59,087 nucleotides of DNA from an uncultured Clostridia bacterium (GCA_937894675.1 CALCQO010000034.1:1-59087), one strand, 5' to 3'. Shown: positions 40,869 to 48,684, counted from the first letter of the stretch. Program-made: numbers and translations. Notes: a model not told the origin generated them from the letters alone.

Positions 40869-41405
40869 ATGAAAAGAACGCTGGCGGTTTTTCTGGCCGC
40901 TGTCCTGCTGCTCACCCTATGCGCCCCTGCCTTGGCCCAGACCCCGCTGATGACCCTGCTGGGGGGCAAGGTGCGGGAAGAGAACACCGACGGCACGGGA
41001 GACTGTATCAAGTCCGGCCCTGTGCCCCACAGCTACGGCACCTTCATCCGGCAGATTCCCATGCGCATTGGCGAAGTGCCCGCCAAAAACCTGTACGGGT
41101 TTTTCGCCCAGCGCTTCCCGGATGACATGAAGCAGGAAGACTTCCCTTTCCAGAAAGCCTTCCTCGCCAAGGCGGAGGAGTTTGTTTCCGCCAGCCCCAA
41201 GGACGCGGCCCGCTTTCAGGAGCACCTGACCCGACTGGAAAAGGACCCCTTCACTCTGGCGGGGCAGTATACCCTCACCGAGGGGGACACCACCTGGACC
41301 CTGTCCACCCTGTATGACGGCGTGCAGCGCTGGAAGATGCTGATTTTACAGGAAATTGGCGATACAGCCACCTTCATGACCGCGGATATGGTGTACAAGG
41401 AATAA
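40869..41405 (+). CDS. Secreted protein of unknown function
   Basis: A 178-residue exported protein with a signal peptide (about 1-23, LLTLCAPALA-Q). The mature part has GDCIKSGPVPHSYGTFIRQIPM, a helical middle (FFAQRFPDDMKQEDFPFQKAFLAKAEEF) and the C-terminal TWTLSTLYDGVQRWKMLILQEIGDTATFM, which suggests a small alpha/beta domain. I know no family for it. ATG 40869 has GGAAAGGAAC ahead. It is last in the ppa-GNAT operon, 36 bp after the GNAT gene, and is followed by a clear terminator. Confidence 0.7.
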   Translation: MKRTLAVFLAAVLLLTLCAPALAQTPLMTLLGGKVREENTDGTGDCIKSGPVPHSYGTFIRQIPMRIGEVPAKNLYGFFAQRFPDDMKQEDFPFQKAFLAKAEEFVSASPKDAARFQEHLTRLEKDPFTLAGQYTLTEGDTTWTLSTLYDGVQRWKMLILQEIGDTATFMTADMVYKE

Positions 41406-41430
41406 GGCGCCGCGATACAGTTCCCACGAA

Positions 41431-41459
41431 AGCGCTTGGCGGATGCCAGGCGCTTTTTT
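41431..41459 (+). terminator. Intrinsic terminator of the ppa operon
   Basis: A 10-bp stem (41431-41440 with 41445-41454, one G-T pair) and GGAT loop, followed by six T. Confidence 0.85.
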
Positions 41460-41575
41460 CTGCTTCCAAGGGGGCTGTTTCTCGATTAGAGCGGCCTAAA
41501 AAGTGAGAAAAATGCGCCGTTTTGTAGGCGCGAAAAATATCATGAAGAATTTTCTTGTATTTTCTGGAAAAAGTG

Positions 41576-41604
41576 TTGACAGAATGTACAAGTCGTGCTA
41601 CTAT
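41576..41604 (+). promoter_or_regulatory. Strong sigma-A promoter of the candidate large RNA
   Basis: TTGACA (41576-41581), exactly 17 bp, TACTAT (41599-41604), in AT-rich DNA. Transcription should start near 41611. No open reading frame of protein-like character follows. Confidence 0.8.
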
Positions 41605-41610
41605 GTACTC

Positions 41611-42589
41611 AAACAAGAGATGGATGATGGAAGAACTATCGATATATCAAGGTATTCCAGGAAGAAACAGTTCTTCAACAAAAATCAACATCTCCAGAAA
41701 GGGGGCGATTCCGTTGTACAATGATGATCCCACGATCCACACTTGCGCTTGCTTCGCCCATACCAAAGGATAACTGACTTAACCGGGATTCAGCGCTATC
41801 AGTTCACGGAACATCCAAAGGAAAACCAATAAGGAAAACCGGAACACAAGCATAACGCACAATGAATCACAACCATCCAAGATGGACCAAGCAGCATAAC
41901 AGGGTGAAGCAAGCGCGCGGCCCCGGAAAATTGAATAGTGCGGGCGCCCATGAACCGGGTACCACCCGGAAGATAGAGAGAAAAAGAAAACCATTCAACA
42001 TAAAGCCCGCACGCGCGTTGTAGAATTGAAAGACCACAGTGAAGCCAGGATACAAAAGACAACCGGGAAAACCGGAACCAAGGTTCCACAGGTAAACCAA
42101 AGGAAGAAAAGGGAAAACCGAACAACTTCCGGAACCAAGGGGAAATCCAGAACATCCGACAGAAGCTTCACACCCAATCTGCATCCTGCCTCGGAGAGAG
42201 AAACGGAAGACAAACCTGATAAGAGAACATTGGACTCAGACCTTCCGAAAGATCCAAATATAACCGACGGGAAAAATGGCAGATCAAACCCAAGAAAACA
42301 TGAAGCAAAACCCAAAAACCGGAACCTACCATAGAAACCCGGTAAGGTACACCATAACAGGTAAACCCAAGAATAACCCAAGGTAAATCCAAGGTAAACC
42401 AATCAATACACATAGAAAACCAAGGAAACTTAGGAAACCAAGGGTAAAAGAAGCTTCATGTACGTTCTATCCGACCAACAACCATAGGAATATCGGAAAC
42501 GAACACCCAGGAAAACCAGGTTCTTACAATTCTAAAAAATGGTTTCAAACGAACAACTCGGCAGCCGGGAGAAAATCCCGGCTGCTTTT
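41611..42589 (+). ncRNA. Candidate large structured non-coding RNA, about 980 nt
   Basis: The stretch from the promoter to the terminator at 42561-42589 has no gene-like frame on either strand. The plus strand is strongly biased: I count 32 T in the 300 bases 42061-42360, with A near 45%. Helices seen: 41617-41622 with 41689-41694 enclosing 41630-41637 with 41669-41676; 41703-41708 with 41754-41759; 41772-41777 with 41799-41804; hairpin 41873-41885; 41912-41918 with 42013-42019; 41938-41945 with 42005-42012 enclosing hairpin 41955-41969; hairpin 42063-42075. 41931-41936 can pair with 41993-41998 across one helix, a possible pseudoknot. The rest is rich in GGAAAACC- and CCAAGGTAAA-like words. 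No match to OLE, GOLLD, ROOL or HEARO could be made by eye. A degenerate repeat region is the alternative. Confidence 0.5.
42561..42589 (+). terminator. Intrinsic terminator of the candidate large RNA
   Basis: A perfect 10-bp stem GCAGCCGGGA/TCCCGGCTGC with GAAAA loop, followed by TTTTG. No T-run on the minus strand, so it belongs to the plus-strand transcript. Confidence 0.85.
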
Positions 42590-42653
42590 GCGTTAGCGCC
42601 TTATGTGAAAAAAGGGCAAGGGAGCGGAATGCTGCGTACCTTTGTGCAAACCC

Positions 42654-42687
42654 AAAACGTAAACGCTCCCGGCTGGAAGCGTTTACG
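42654..42687 (-). terminator. Intrinsic terminator of glnA-pyrG
   Basis: Minus-strand perfect 10-bp stem CGTAAACGCT/AGCGTTTACG with a 10-nt loop, followed by TTTTGGGTTTG, 14 bp after the pyrG stop. Confidence 0.8.
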
Positions 42688-42700
42688 ATGCCGTTTTGTA

Positions 42701-44308
42701 TCAGCGAGATTGCGTCTTTGTCAGCGCCGCCTGAACAAAGGCCGCAAACAGAGGGTGCGGCTCGTCCGGCCGGCTTTTAAACTCCGGGTGGAACTGGGTG
42801 GCCACAAAGAAGGGATGGTTTGGAATTTCGATGATTTCCGCCAGATCCCGCTGCGGGTTGCGCCCGCTGAACACCATGCCGTGCTGCTCAAAGCGCTGGG
42901 TGTAGGCACTATTGAACTCATAGCGATGCCTGTGGCGCTCTGAGACTCTGGATTGTCCATAGGCCGCGCGTGCCTTGGTGCCCTCCGACAGTTCGCAGGG
43001 GAAGGCGCCCAGACGCATCGTTCCGCCCAGATTTTCCAGGTTCTGCTCAGGCATCAGGCAGATGACCGGGTCCTTGGTATTGGGGCAGACCTCGGTGGTG
43101 TCGGCCTCCTGAAGTCCCAGCACATTGCGCGCGAACTCGATGACCGCCATCTGCATACCCAGGCACAGCCCCAGAAAGGGCAGCTCGTTTTCCCGGGCAT
43201 AGCGGATGGCCTCGCGCTTGCCGGTAAGCCCCCGCGCGCCAAAGCCGCCAGGCACTACAATGGCGCTGACATCCTGGAAGATGCCAGGGGCGCTTTCCTT
43301 GGTAACATCCTCCGCCTGCACCCACTTGATGCCGACTTTGACGCCCGCCTGAATTCCGGCGTGGGCCAACGCTTCCGCGACGGATAGGTAGGCGTCGGGC
43401 AGGGCGATGTACTTGCCCACCAGGGCGATGGTCAGCGTTTGATTGGCGGTCTTTTCCCGCCGCACCATCCGCTCCCAATCGCCCAGGTTGCAGGAGAGGC
43501 TCTCAAAGCCCAGCAGCTCGCAGACGGTCTGGTCCAGGCCTTCCTGGCGAAGCAGTAGCGGCACTTCGTACAGGCTGTCGGCGTCGGCATTTTGGAACAC
43601 CCTGCATTCGGGCATATTGCAGAACATGGCGATTTTGGCCTTTACTTCTTTGGACAAAGGCAGCTCGCTTCGGCATACCAGCATGTCCGGCTGCAGACCC
43701 AGGCTGCCCAATTCCTTTACGGAATGCTGGGTGGGCTTGGTTTTTAGCTCCCCTGCCTTGCGCAGATAGGGTACCAGCGTTACATGAATCAGCAGCGATT
43801 GCCCGGCACCCAGCTCGTAGCGCAGCTGTCGGATAGCCTCCAGAAACGGCAGGCCTTCTATGTCGCCGACGGTGCCGCCGATCTCCACAATGCACACATC
43901 CGTGTCGTTTTGCTGCTGGGTAAAGCGGATCGCGCGCTTGATTTCATCGGTGATGTGCGGAATAATCTGCACCGTCGCCCCCAGATAGCCGCCCTGGCGC
44001 TCCCGGTCGATGACGGATTTGAATACCCGCCCGCTGGTGACGCTGGCTGTACCCGGCAGAAACTCGTTGATGAAGCGCTCATAATGCCCCAGATCCAGGT
44101 CGCACTCGGCTCCATCCTCTGTGACAAACACCTCGCCATGCTGGTAGGGGTTCATGGTGCCTGGGTCGACATTGAGGTATGGATCCAATTTTTGCATGCT
44201 TACCTTCAGGCCGCGGCTTTCCAGCAGCCTGCCCAGGGAAGCAGCTGTGATGCCCTTGCCCAGGGAGGAAACCACACCGCCGGTGACAAAGATATACTTG
44301 ACCGCCAT
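42701..44308 (-). CDS. pyrG: CTP synthase
   Basis: A 535-residue enzyme making CTP from UTP, ATP and glutamine. The N-terminal synthase domain has the P-loop VTGGVVSSLGKG, LDPYLNVDPGTMNP, and HGEVFVTEDGAECDLDLGHYER; the C-terminal class I glutaminase domain has the nucleophile Cys in LGLCLGMQ and a His/Glu pair in TQFHPEFKSRP. Length is normal. It begins one base after the glnA stop, so glutamine synthetase and a glutamine-consuming enzyme are expressed together. Start ATG 44308; the SD must lie in the end of glnA. Confidence 0.95.
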   Translation of the reverse strand: MAVKYIFVTGGVVSSLGKGITAASLGRLLESRGLKVSMQKLDPYLNVDPGTMNPYQHGEVFVTEDGAECDLDLGHYERFINEFLPGTASVTSGRVFKSVIDRERQGGYLGATVQIIPHITDEIKRAIRFTQQQNDTDVCIVEIGGTVGDIEGLPFLEAIRQLRYELGAGQSLLIHVTLVPYLRKAGELKTKPTQHSVKELGSLGLQPDMLVCRSELPLSKEVKAKIAMFCNMPECRVFQNADADSLYEVPLLLRQEGLDQTVCELLGFESLSCNLGDWERMVRREKTANQTLTIALVGKYIALPDAYLSVAEALAHAGIQAGVKVGIKWVQAEDVTKESAPGIFQDVSAIVVPGGFGARGLTGKREAIRYARENELPFLGLCLGMQMAVIEFARNVLGLQEADTTEVCPNTKDPVICLMPEQNLENLGGTMRLGAFPCELSEGTKARAAYGQSRVSERHRHRYEFNSAYTQRFEQHGMVFSGRNPQRDLAEIIEIPNHPFFVATQFHPEFKSRPDEPHPLFAAFVQAALTKTQSR

Positions 44309-44309
44309 C

Positions 44310-45638
44310 TCAGTACAAGACCAGGTACCTGGCCAGCTCCCAGTCGCTGACCGTTAGGCGGTACTCATTCCATTCCTTGGTTTTGCCTTCCAGGTAGCGC
44401 TCAAAGGTATAATCGCCCAATGTATGTTTGATTAAATCATCCTGCCTGGACAAGGCAATCGCCTCCATCAGGCTGCCCGGCAGGCTGGCGATGCCCTTCT
44501 CTTCCCGCTGCTCCTGCCCCATGGCGAACAGGTTTTCCGGGGATTCCTCGGGCGGGGTTAGTTGGCGCTCCAGACCGTCCAGGCCCGCGGCCAGGCAGAG
44601 AGCCAGCGTCAGGTAGGGGTTGGCGGAGGGGTCGGGGCAGCGCAGCTCTAGGCGGGTGCTGCTGCCCCGTCCGGCAGGCACGCGGATCAGCACGCTGCGG
44701 TTCACCGAGGACCAGGCCAGGTAACAAGGCGCCTCATAGCCGGGCACCAGGCGCTTGTAGGAGTTGACCAGGGGATTGGTCACCACTGCCATGCCGCGCA
44801 CATGCCGCAGCAGCCCGGCGATGAAGTGATAAGCCTCCCTGGACAGGCCTTTGCCGTCCGATGCGTCAAAGAAAATGTTTTTGCCATCCTGGAACAGCGA
44901 CATGTTGGTATGCATGCCCGAACCATTGATGCCCGCAATGGGCTTTGGCATGAAGGTGGCGTGCAGGTTGTTAGCGGCTGCCAGGGTTTTCACCACCAGG
45001 CGGAAAGACATGATGTTGTCAGCGGTGCGCAAGGCATCGGCGTATTTGAAATCAATCTCATGCTGCCCAGGGGCAACTTCATGGTGGGCAGCCTCGATTT
45101 CAAAGCCCATGTCCTCCAACGCCAGGCAAATGTCGCGGCGGACCTCCTCTCCATTGTCCAGCGGCTCCAAATCGAAATAGCCAGCCTCATCCCCAGTATG
45201 GGTCGTGGGCCGGCCGTCAGCGTCCAGCTGGAAGAGGAAGAACTCGCATTCAGGGCCTACCATGAAGGAACAGCCCATGTCCGAGGCGCGCTTGAGCACC
45301 TTTTTCAGGATGTAGCGCGGGTCGCCTTCAAAGGGGCGGCCATCAGGCAGGTGTACATCGCATATCATGCGCGCGACGCTGTTCTTTTTGGTGCGCCAGG
45401 GGAGGATGGTAAAGGTATCCAAATCAGGAAACAGGCGCATGTCGCTCTCCTCGATGCGCAAGAAGCCCTCGATGGAGCTGCCGTCGATGGTAACCTGATT
45501 GTCCAGAGCTCTGTCTATCTGGGAAGCGGTGATGGCCACATTCTTCATCTGGCCGAAGATGTCCGTAAACTGCAGATGGATAAAGTGGATGTCTTGCTCT
45601 TTGATGAAGCGGCGGATGTCATCCTTGGTGTGGCTCAT
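44310..45638 (-). CDS. glnA: Glutamine synthetase type I
   Basis: A 442-residue dodecameric glutamine synthetase, joining ammonium and glutamate with ATP. Conserved motifs: DGSSIEGFLRIEESDM (the latch Asp region), VGPECEFFLF (metal Glu), EIDFKYADAL, the ATP motif KPIAGINGSGMHTNMS, and NRSVLIRVPAGRGSSTRLELRCPDPSANPYL. The size fits the GSI-alpha subtype of Gram-positive bacteria, which is controlled by feedback and not by adenylylation. ATG 45638 follows AAGGAGGG. First gene of glnA-pyrG, behind a consensus promoter; I see no certain GlnR box. Confidence 0.95.
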   Translation of the reverse strand: MSHTKDDIRRFIKEQDIHFIHLQFTDIFGQMKNVAITASQIDRALDNQVTIDGSSIEGFLRIEESDMRLFPDLDTFTILPWRTKKNSVARMICDVHLPDGRPFEGDPRYILKKVLKRASDMGCSFMVGPECEFFLFQLDADGRPTTHTGDEAGYFDLEPLDNGEEVRRDICLALEDMGFEIEAAHHEVAPGQHEIDFKYADALRTADNIMSFRLVVKTLAAANNLHATFMPKPIAGINGSGMHTNMSLFQDGKNIFFDASDGKGLSREAYHFIAGLLRHVRGMAVVTNPLVNSYKRLVPGYEAPCYLAWSSVNRSVLIRVPAGRGSSTRLELRCPDPSANPYLTLALCLAAGLDGLERQLTPPEESPENLFAMGQEQREEKGIASLPGSLMEAIALSRQDDLIKHTLGDYTFERYLEGKTKEWNEYRLTVSDWELARYLVLY

Positions 45639-45706
45639 ACAGGTTCCCTCCTTCGATTGTTCAACATGCCGTTCTCCGCGGTGTGTTGCGCGGAAACAAT
45701 ACGCAA

Positions 45707-45735
45707 ATGGTAAAGAGATCGACTTTTCCGGTCAA
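45707..45735 (-). promoter_or_regulatory. Promoter of glnA-pyrG
   Basis: Minus-strand TTGACC (45730-45735), 17-bp spacer, TACCAT (45707-45712), about 70 bp ahead of glnA. Confidence 0.7.
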
Positions 45736-45860
45736 GTTTTTCTTTTGTGTTTGTGAAGGGCGCATGTGGAGACAGACTCTTTGGCTGGCGCATGGCCTCC
45801 GCCGCAAGGGCTGCCTGCCTTGCCCAGGGAGTTCCTCACGCGGCCGGGATCGCCTCTTTC

Positions 45861-45893
45861 CATGTTGCATCCGCAACATGAAACAGGTAGAAT
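45861..45893 (+). promoter_or_regulatory. Promoter with palindromic operator for the regulator pair
   Basis: TTGCAT (45865-45870), 17 bp, TAGAAT (45888-45893). The -35 lies inside a perfect 8-bp inverted repeat, CATGTTGC-ATCC-GCAACATG (45861-45880), a likely repressor or autoregulation site. It differs from the FNR box in front of hcp. Confidence 0.65.
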
Positions 45894-45925
45894 ATTGGGT
45901 AGATTGATACAGGAGGGTCTTGCGG

Positions 45926-46603
45926 GTGGAGAAGTGGGACGATGTTATCGCGGGCTGTCCCCTGTTTGCGGGGCTGGGCGGCCAGCTGACCGCCGCCCTT
46001 TCGGCGTATTCCGCCCGGGAGAAAAGCCACCCCAGGGGGGAAATCCTCAAGGGGGTGTACCGGCTGATGCCCGCCTTCGGCCTGGTGCTGGAGGGCACGG
46101 TGCAGGTGTACATGGACGATTTTGACGGCCAGCCCATGCTGATGAACAATGTAAGCGGCGGCGGCACCTTCGGGGAAGCGCTGTGCTATTTGCGCAGGGA
46201 ATCCCCGGTGTACATCCTGGCCAGGGAAAACTGCCGCGTGCTGTGGCTGGAAACCGCCTGGATGCGGGAAGACCATCTGGAAGGGCTGAAGCGGGAGTTG
46301 GAGAAGCGCTTTACCGCCATGCTGGCGGAGCGCACCCTCAGCATGAACGACCGGATCCAGATTCTTTCCAAGAACAGCCTGCGGGGCAAGCTGGTGGCGC
46401 TGCTCAGCCAGCATGAGAAGGGGAAGGGGCAGCCCTTCTTCCTCCCCATGGATCGGGCTGGCATGGCGGCTTACCTGGGGGCGGACCGCAGTGCCCTGTC
46501 CAGGGAGCTTAGTAACCTGCAGCGTCAGGGGGTGCTCACCTACCACAAAAACCGTTTCTGTCTGCTGCACGAGAAGGAGGAAGACCATGACCAATGCCTG
46601 TAA
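45926..46603 (+). CDS. Crp/Fnr family transcriptional regulator 1
   Basis: A 225-residue regulator with an N-terminal cyclic-nucleotide-binding-like sensor (beta roll RGEILKGVYRLMPAFGLVLEGTVQVYMDDFDG, then GGTFGEALCYL), a long dimer helix, and a C-terminal HTH (RAGMAAYLGADRSALSRELSNLQRQGVL). No N-terminal Cys cluster; single Cys residues occur (CPLF, LCYL, NCRV). GTG 45926 is preferred: it is nine bases from AGGAGG, whereas TTG 45920 is only three. This type resembles the HcpR/Crp-like regulators near hcp in Clostridia, which sense NO through heme. It overlaps regulator 2 by 17 bp. Confidence 0.8.
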   Translation: MEKWDDVIAGCPLFAGLGGQLTAALSAYSAREKSHPRGEILKGVYRLMPAFGLVLEGTVQVYMDDFDGQPMLMNNVSGGGTFGEALCYLRRESPVYILARENCRVLWLETAWMREDHLEGLKRELEKRFTAMLAERTLSMNDRIQILSKNSLRGKLVALLSQHEKGKGQPFFLPMDRAGMAAYLGADRSALSRELSNLQRQGVLTYHKNRFCLLHEKEEDHDQCL

Positions 46604-47282
46604 CGGCTGCCGCGGCGGCCACTGCCAAGGCACCTGCGTCAGCCGGGTGCCCATATTCAGCACCCTGAAAAAGGAGGAGCTGGCCCAGGTGGCGACCCTG
46701 GTGCAGCGCCGGGAATACCTGCCCCGGGATCTGGTGTTCCACGCCGGGGATCCCATGGACTCCCTGTACATTGTGCGCTTTGGCCGCGTCAAGCTGCTGC
46801 GCAGCGACGCCCAGGGGGAGGAGGCCATCGTGGACATCCTCCAGCCGGGGGATTTTTACGGCGGCGACAGCCTGTCCGCCACCTCTTTCGCCCGGGAAAG
46901 CGGCGCCGCTATGGAGCATACCGGCCTGTGCTTAATCCGCGGGGAGGATCTAACCCAGCTGATTCGCAAAAACCCCGAAATCGGCCTGAAAATCATCGCC
47001 TATCTGAGCGACATGCGGGAGAATGACCGCAGGCTGATTCATATTCTATCCCTGAAGGACGCTGGGCGCAGGGTGGCAGAGCTGCTGCTGTGGCAAAGCG
47101 AACGCCAGCCCGACGCGCCGCTGACCTTCTCCCAGGAAGAGATGGCCCGCATGGCTGGCCTCACCCACGAAACCGTCAACCGCAAGCTGGCGCAGCTAAA
47201 AAAACAGGGCATGATCCGGGTGGACGGCTATAAAAACCTCTCCATCCACGACCGGGCAGCCCTGGAAAACTGGGCGGGGTAG
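46587..47282 (+). CDS. Fnr-type regulator 2 with N-terminal four-cysteine cluster
   Basis: A 231-residue Crp/Fnr protein. The first 17 residues hold Cys5, Cys8, Cys13 and Cys17 (CNGCRGGHCQGTC), which suits a [4Fe-4S] redox/NO sensor as in FNR. The sensor domain follows (LVFHAGDPMDSLYIVRFGRVKLLRSDAQGEE, DILQPGDFYGGDSL), then the HTH FSQEEMARMAGLTHETVNRKLAQLKKQGMI. It starts inside the end of regulator 1 after GAAGGAGGAA, so both are made together. It is the best candidate to bind the FNR box in front of hcp, 1.4 kb downstream. Confidence 0.88.
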   Translation: MTNACNGCRGGHCQGTCVSRVPIFSTLKKEELAQVATLVQRREYLPRDLVFHAGDPMDSLYIVRFGRVKLLRSDAQGEEAIVDILQPGDFYGGDSLSATSFARESGAAMEHTGLCLIRGEDLTQLIRKNPEIGLKIIAYLSDMRENDRRLIHILSLKDAGRRVAELLLWQSERQPDAPLTFSQEEMARMAGLTHETVNRKLAQLKKQGMIRVDGYKNLSIHDRAALENWAG

Positions 47283-47373
47283 GGTTTTTTCGGCTTACTT
47301 TTTCTCTCTACCCTTGTGGGAATCTCGAAAAAATCGCCCTATTTCGTGTTATTATTTTTCTATCATATCCATC

Positions 47374-47396
47374 AGCCTGGCTGCCAGGCTTTTTTT
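47374..47396 (+). terminator. Intrinsic terminator of the regulator operon
   Basis: Stem AGCCTGG/CCAGGCT with CTG loop and seven T. The T-run just reaches the end of the convergent kinase gene. Confidence 0.8.
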
Positions 47397-47889
47397 ATTG
47401 ATAGCGGGAAAGATACGCCCGGGCTTCCTCCCGGCTGGTAAGAGTCACAATTACCTTGTCCGGGTACTTGGCCAGCAGGGCCAGCACCTTGGGCCGGGTT
47501 TCGGCGGGAAAGTTGTGAATCATCGCCAGGAACTCCTGGTCGCATTCGCCGGGCTGTTCCACCCAGGGCATGTCGGGGCGGGGCTGGCCCTGGCGCTGGC
47601 GGATGCCTTCCAGGCACACGTCCACCGGGTAATCCAGAAAGAACACCGTGTCGCAGGCCGCAAGGCGCTTGTCCATGGTGGACAGGTAGTTGCCGTCAAT
47701 GATCCACCTCTCCCGCTGCAGGGCATCTTCCAGCCGGGCGAGGAAAACTTCCTTTTCCACATTGGTTTTATCCGCGTTCCAGAAGAGGTTATCCAGGTGG
47801 ATGAGGGGCAGTCCTGTCGCTTCATGGAGCGCCCGGGCAAAGGTGCTCTTGCCGCTTCCGGGGCTGCCGATGATGAGGGCTTTTTGCAT
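47395..47889 (-). CDS. P-loop nucleotide kinase-like protein (topology modulation type)
   Basis: A 164-residue P-loop protein of the adenylate/shikimate kinase-like AAA_18 or FlaR group often annotated as topology modulation protein. Walker A is IIGSPGSGKSTFA; LIHLDNLFW carries the substrate-side Asp; FFLDYP and the Arg-rich lid RQRQGQPRPDMPW follow. The phosphate acceptor is unknown. The start is uncertain: ATG 47889 gives the compact family N terminus, an ATG eight codons upstream (47913) is the alternative, and neither has a strong SD. Monocistronic, convergent with the Fnr operon. Confidence 0.75.
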   Translation of the reverse strand: MQKALIIGSPGSGKSTFARALHEATGLPLIHLDNLFWNADKTNVEKEVFLARLEDALQRERWIIDGNYLSTMDKRLAACDTVFFLDYPVDVCLEGIRQRQGQPRPDMPWVEQPGECDQEFLAMIHNFPAETRPKVLALLAKYPDKVIVTLTSREEARAYLSRYQ

Positions 47890-47999
47890 GGAGGACGCCT
47901 GCTTTCTTAACATTTCGTCATGCCGATTATACCAAAGGCGCCTGGTTAGGACAATTTAATGTCTTCAAGGGGTTTGTTCTATGCTGTCCCCCTTGCCTG

Positions 48000-48028
48000 T
48001 TGTGCCTTTTCAGCCGGCGTGCTATACT
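48000..48028 (+). promoter_or_regulatory. Promoter of the SAM riboswitch transcript
   Basis: TTGTGC (48000-48005), 17-bp spacer, TATACT (48023-48028), directly upstream of the aptamer. Confidence 0.7.
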
Positions 48029-48035
48029 GAAAGCA

Positions 48036-48157
48036 CCATCAAAGAGAAGGCGAGAGACAAGCTCTGCGACCCTTCCGCAACCTGTCTTTGGATAAGGTGC
48101 GAATGCTTGCATGATGGGCTGATTGCGTTGGCTCATCTGTCGATGGGCCTTTTCTTT
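48036..48157 (+). promoter_or_regulatory. SAM-I (S-box) riboswitch with terminator
   Basis: P1 is CCATCA (48036-48041) with TGATGG (48112-48117). Then come the S-box J1/2 AAAGAGA, P2 with GGCGAGAG and CTCT, the core CCGCAACC (about 48075-48082), P3, and the conserved AAGGTGCGAAT with a small P4 (TGC/GCA). The switch part is textbook: GATGGGC (48113-48119, overlapping P1) can pair with GCTCATC (48131-48137) as antiterminator, which competes with the terminator GGCTCATC/GATGGGCC (48130-48137 with 48142-48149) followed by TTTTCTTT. So with SAM bound P1 forms and transcription stops; without SAM the downstream gene is expressed. Confidence 0.85.
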
Positions 48158-48178
48158 ATGTAAAAAACAGGAGGCGGC

Positions 48179-48595
48179 ATGATGGAAAGGAATGTGACGG
48201 AGGGAAAACTGTACTACGACACCGGCGAACTGTACTTTGAGGGCACCTATGACGATTCCGCCTGGAACGACCAAAAGCCCTGGCAACCCATGAACCTGGT
48301 GGAGGGCATAGAATACTACCGCAACGGCCATAAGTACCGGGAGGGCAGGTTCCAGAAGGCGGGGCTGCTGGAGGGCAGGGAGTACTATCCGTCCGGCGGG
48401 CTGAAGTTTGAAGGGAAGTTCAATGACAAGGCGCATGGCCATCGCTCGTACTACGGCCCATCCTACCCGGTGCACGGCCGTTTTTACGGGGAGGACGGCA
48501 CCCTGCTGTACGAGGGCAAGTTTACCGTCCGCGGCATGGGCGGCTGCGGCTATCCCAGGGTGGAAATCCCCGAGGGGTTCGGCAGTTTGAAGTGA
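48179..48595 (+). CDS. MORN-repeat protein under SAM riboswitch control
   Basis: A 138-residue protein built of MORN_2-like repeats of the type GKLYYDTGELYFEGTYDD, EGREYYPSGGLKFEGKFND and GRFYGEDGTLLYEGKF. Such repeats form an open beta-sheet and usually mediate binding; no catalytic residues are evident. No signal peptide. ATG 48179 follows AGGAGGCGGC; a second ATG at 48182 is possible. Its leader is a SAM-I riboswitch, so it should be made when SAM is low, as for methionine and sulfur genes. I see no enzyme of that pathway nearby. The function is unknown. Confidence 0.75.
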   Translation: MMERNVTEGKLYYDTGELYFEGTYDDSAWNDQKPWQPMNLVEGIEYYRNGHKYREGRFQKAGLLEGREYYPSGGLKFEGKFNDKAHGHRSYYGPSYPVHGRFYGEDGTLLYEGKFTVRGMGGCGYPRVEIPEGFGSLK

Positions 48596-48642
48596 GGGCA
48601 TCCAGACGCCTCAGCGCGCTGGATAAAAATGTTGGGGATTTT

Positions 48643-48684
48643 TTGATTCAAATCATTGTTTCCCGTGCCCCGCTATGGTAGCAT
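48643..48684 (+). promoter_or_regulatory. FNR box and class II-type promoter of hcp
   Basis: TTGAT-TCAA-ATCAT (48643-48656) matches the FNR consensus TTGAT-N4-ATCAA at all but the last base. Its centre lies about 41 bp from a start predicted by TAGCAT (48679-48684), the position of class II FNR activation, and no -35 hexamer is needed. Confidence 0.75.

Noticed and set aside
42026..42334. 102-codon frame inside the A-rich stretch
   Set aside because: Low-complexity Lys/Thr/Pro/Asn product, no SD, composition set by the T-poor strand; better explained as untranslated RNA.
41799..42402. Minus-strand frames of 118 and 135 codons in the same stretch
   Set aside because: Trp/Phe/Cys-rich products that simply reflect the T-rich complementary strand; no SD or promoter.
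47930..48060. tRNA gene in the 47.9-48.1 kb gap
   Set aside because: No cloverleaf or GTTCRA-type arm; the conserved GCAACC and AAGGTGC belong to the S-box aptamer.
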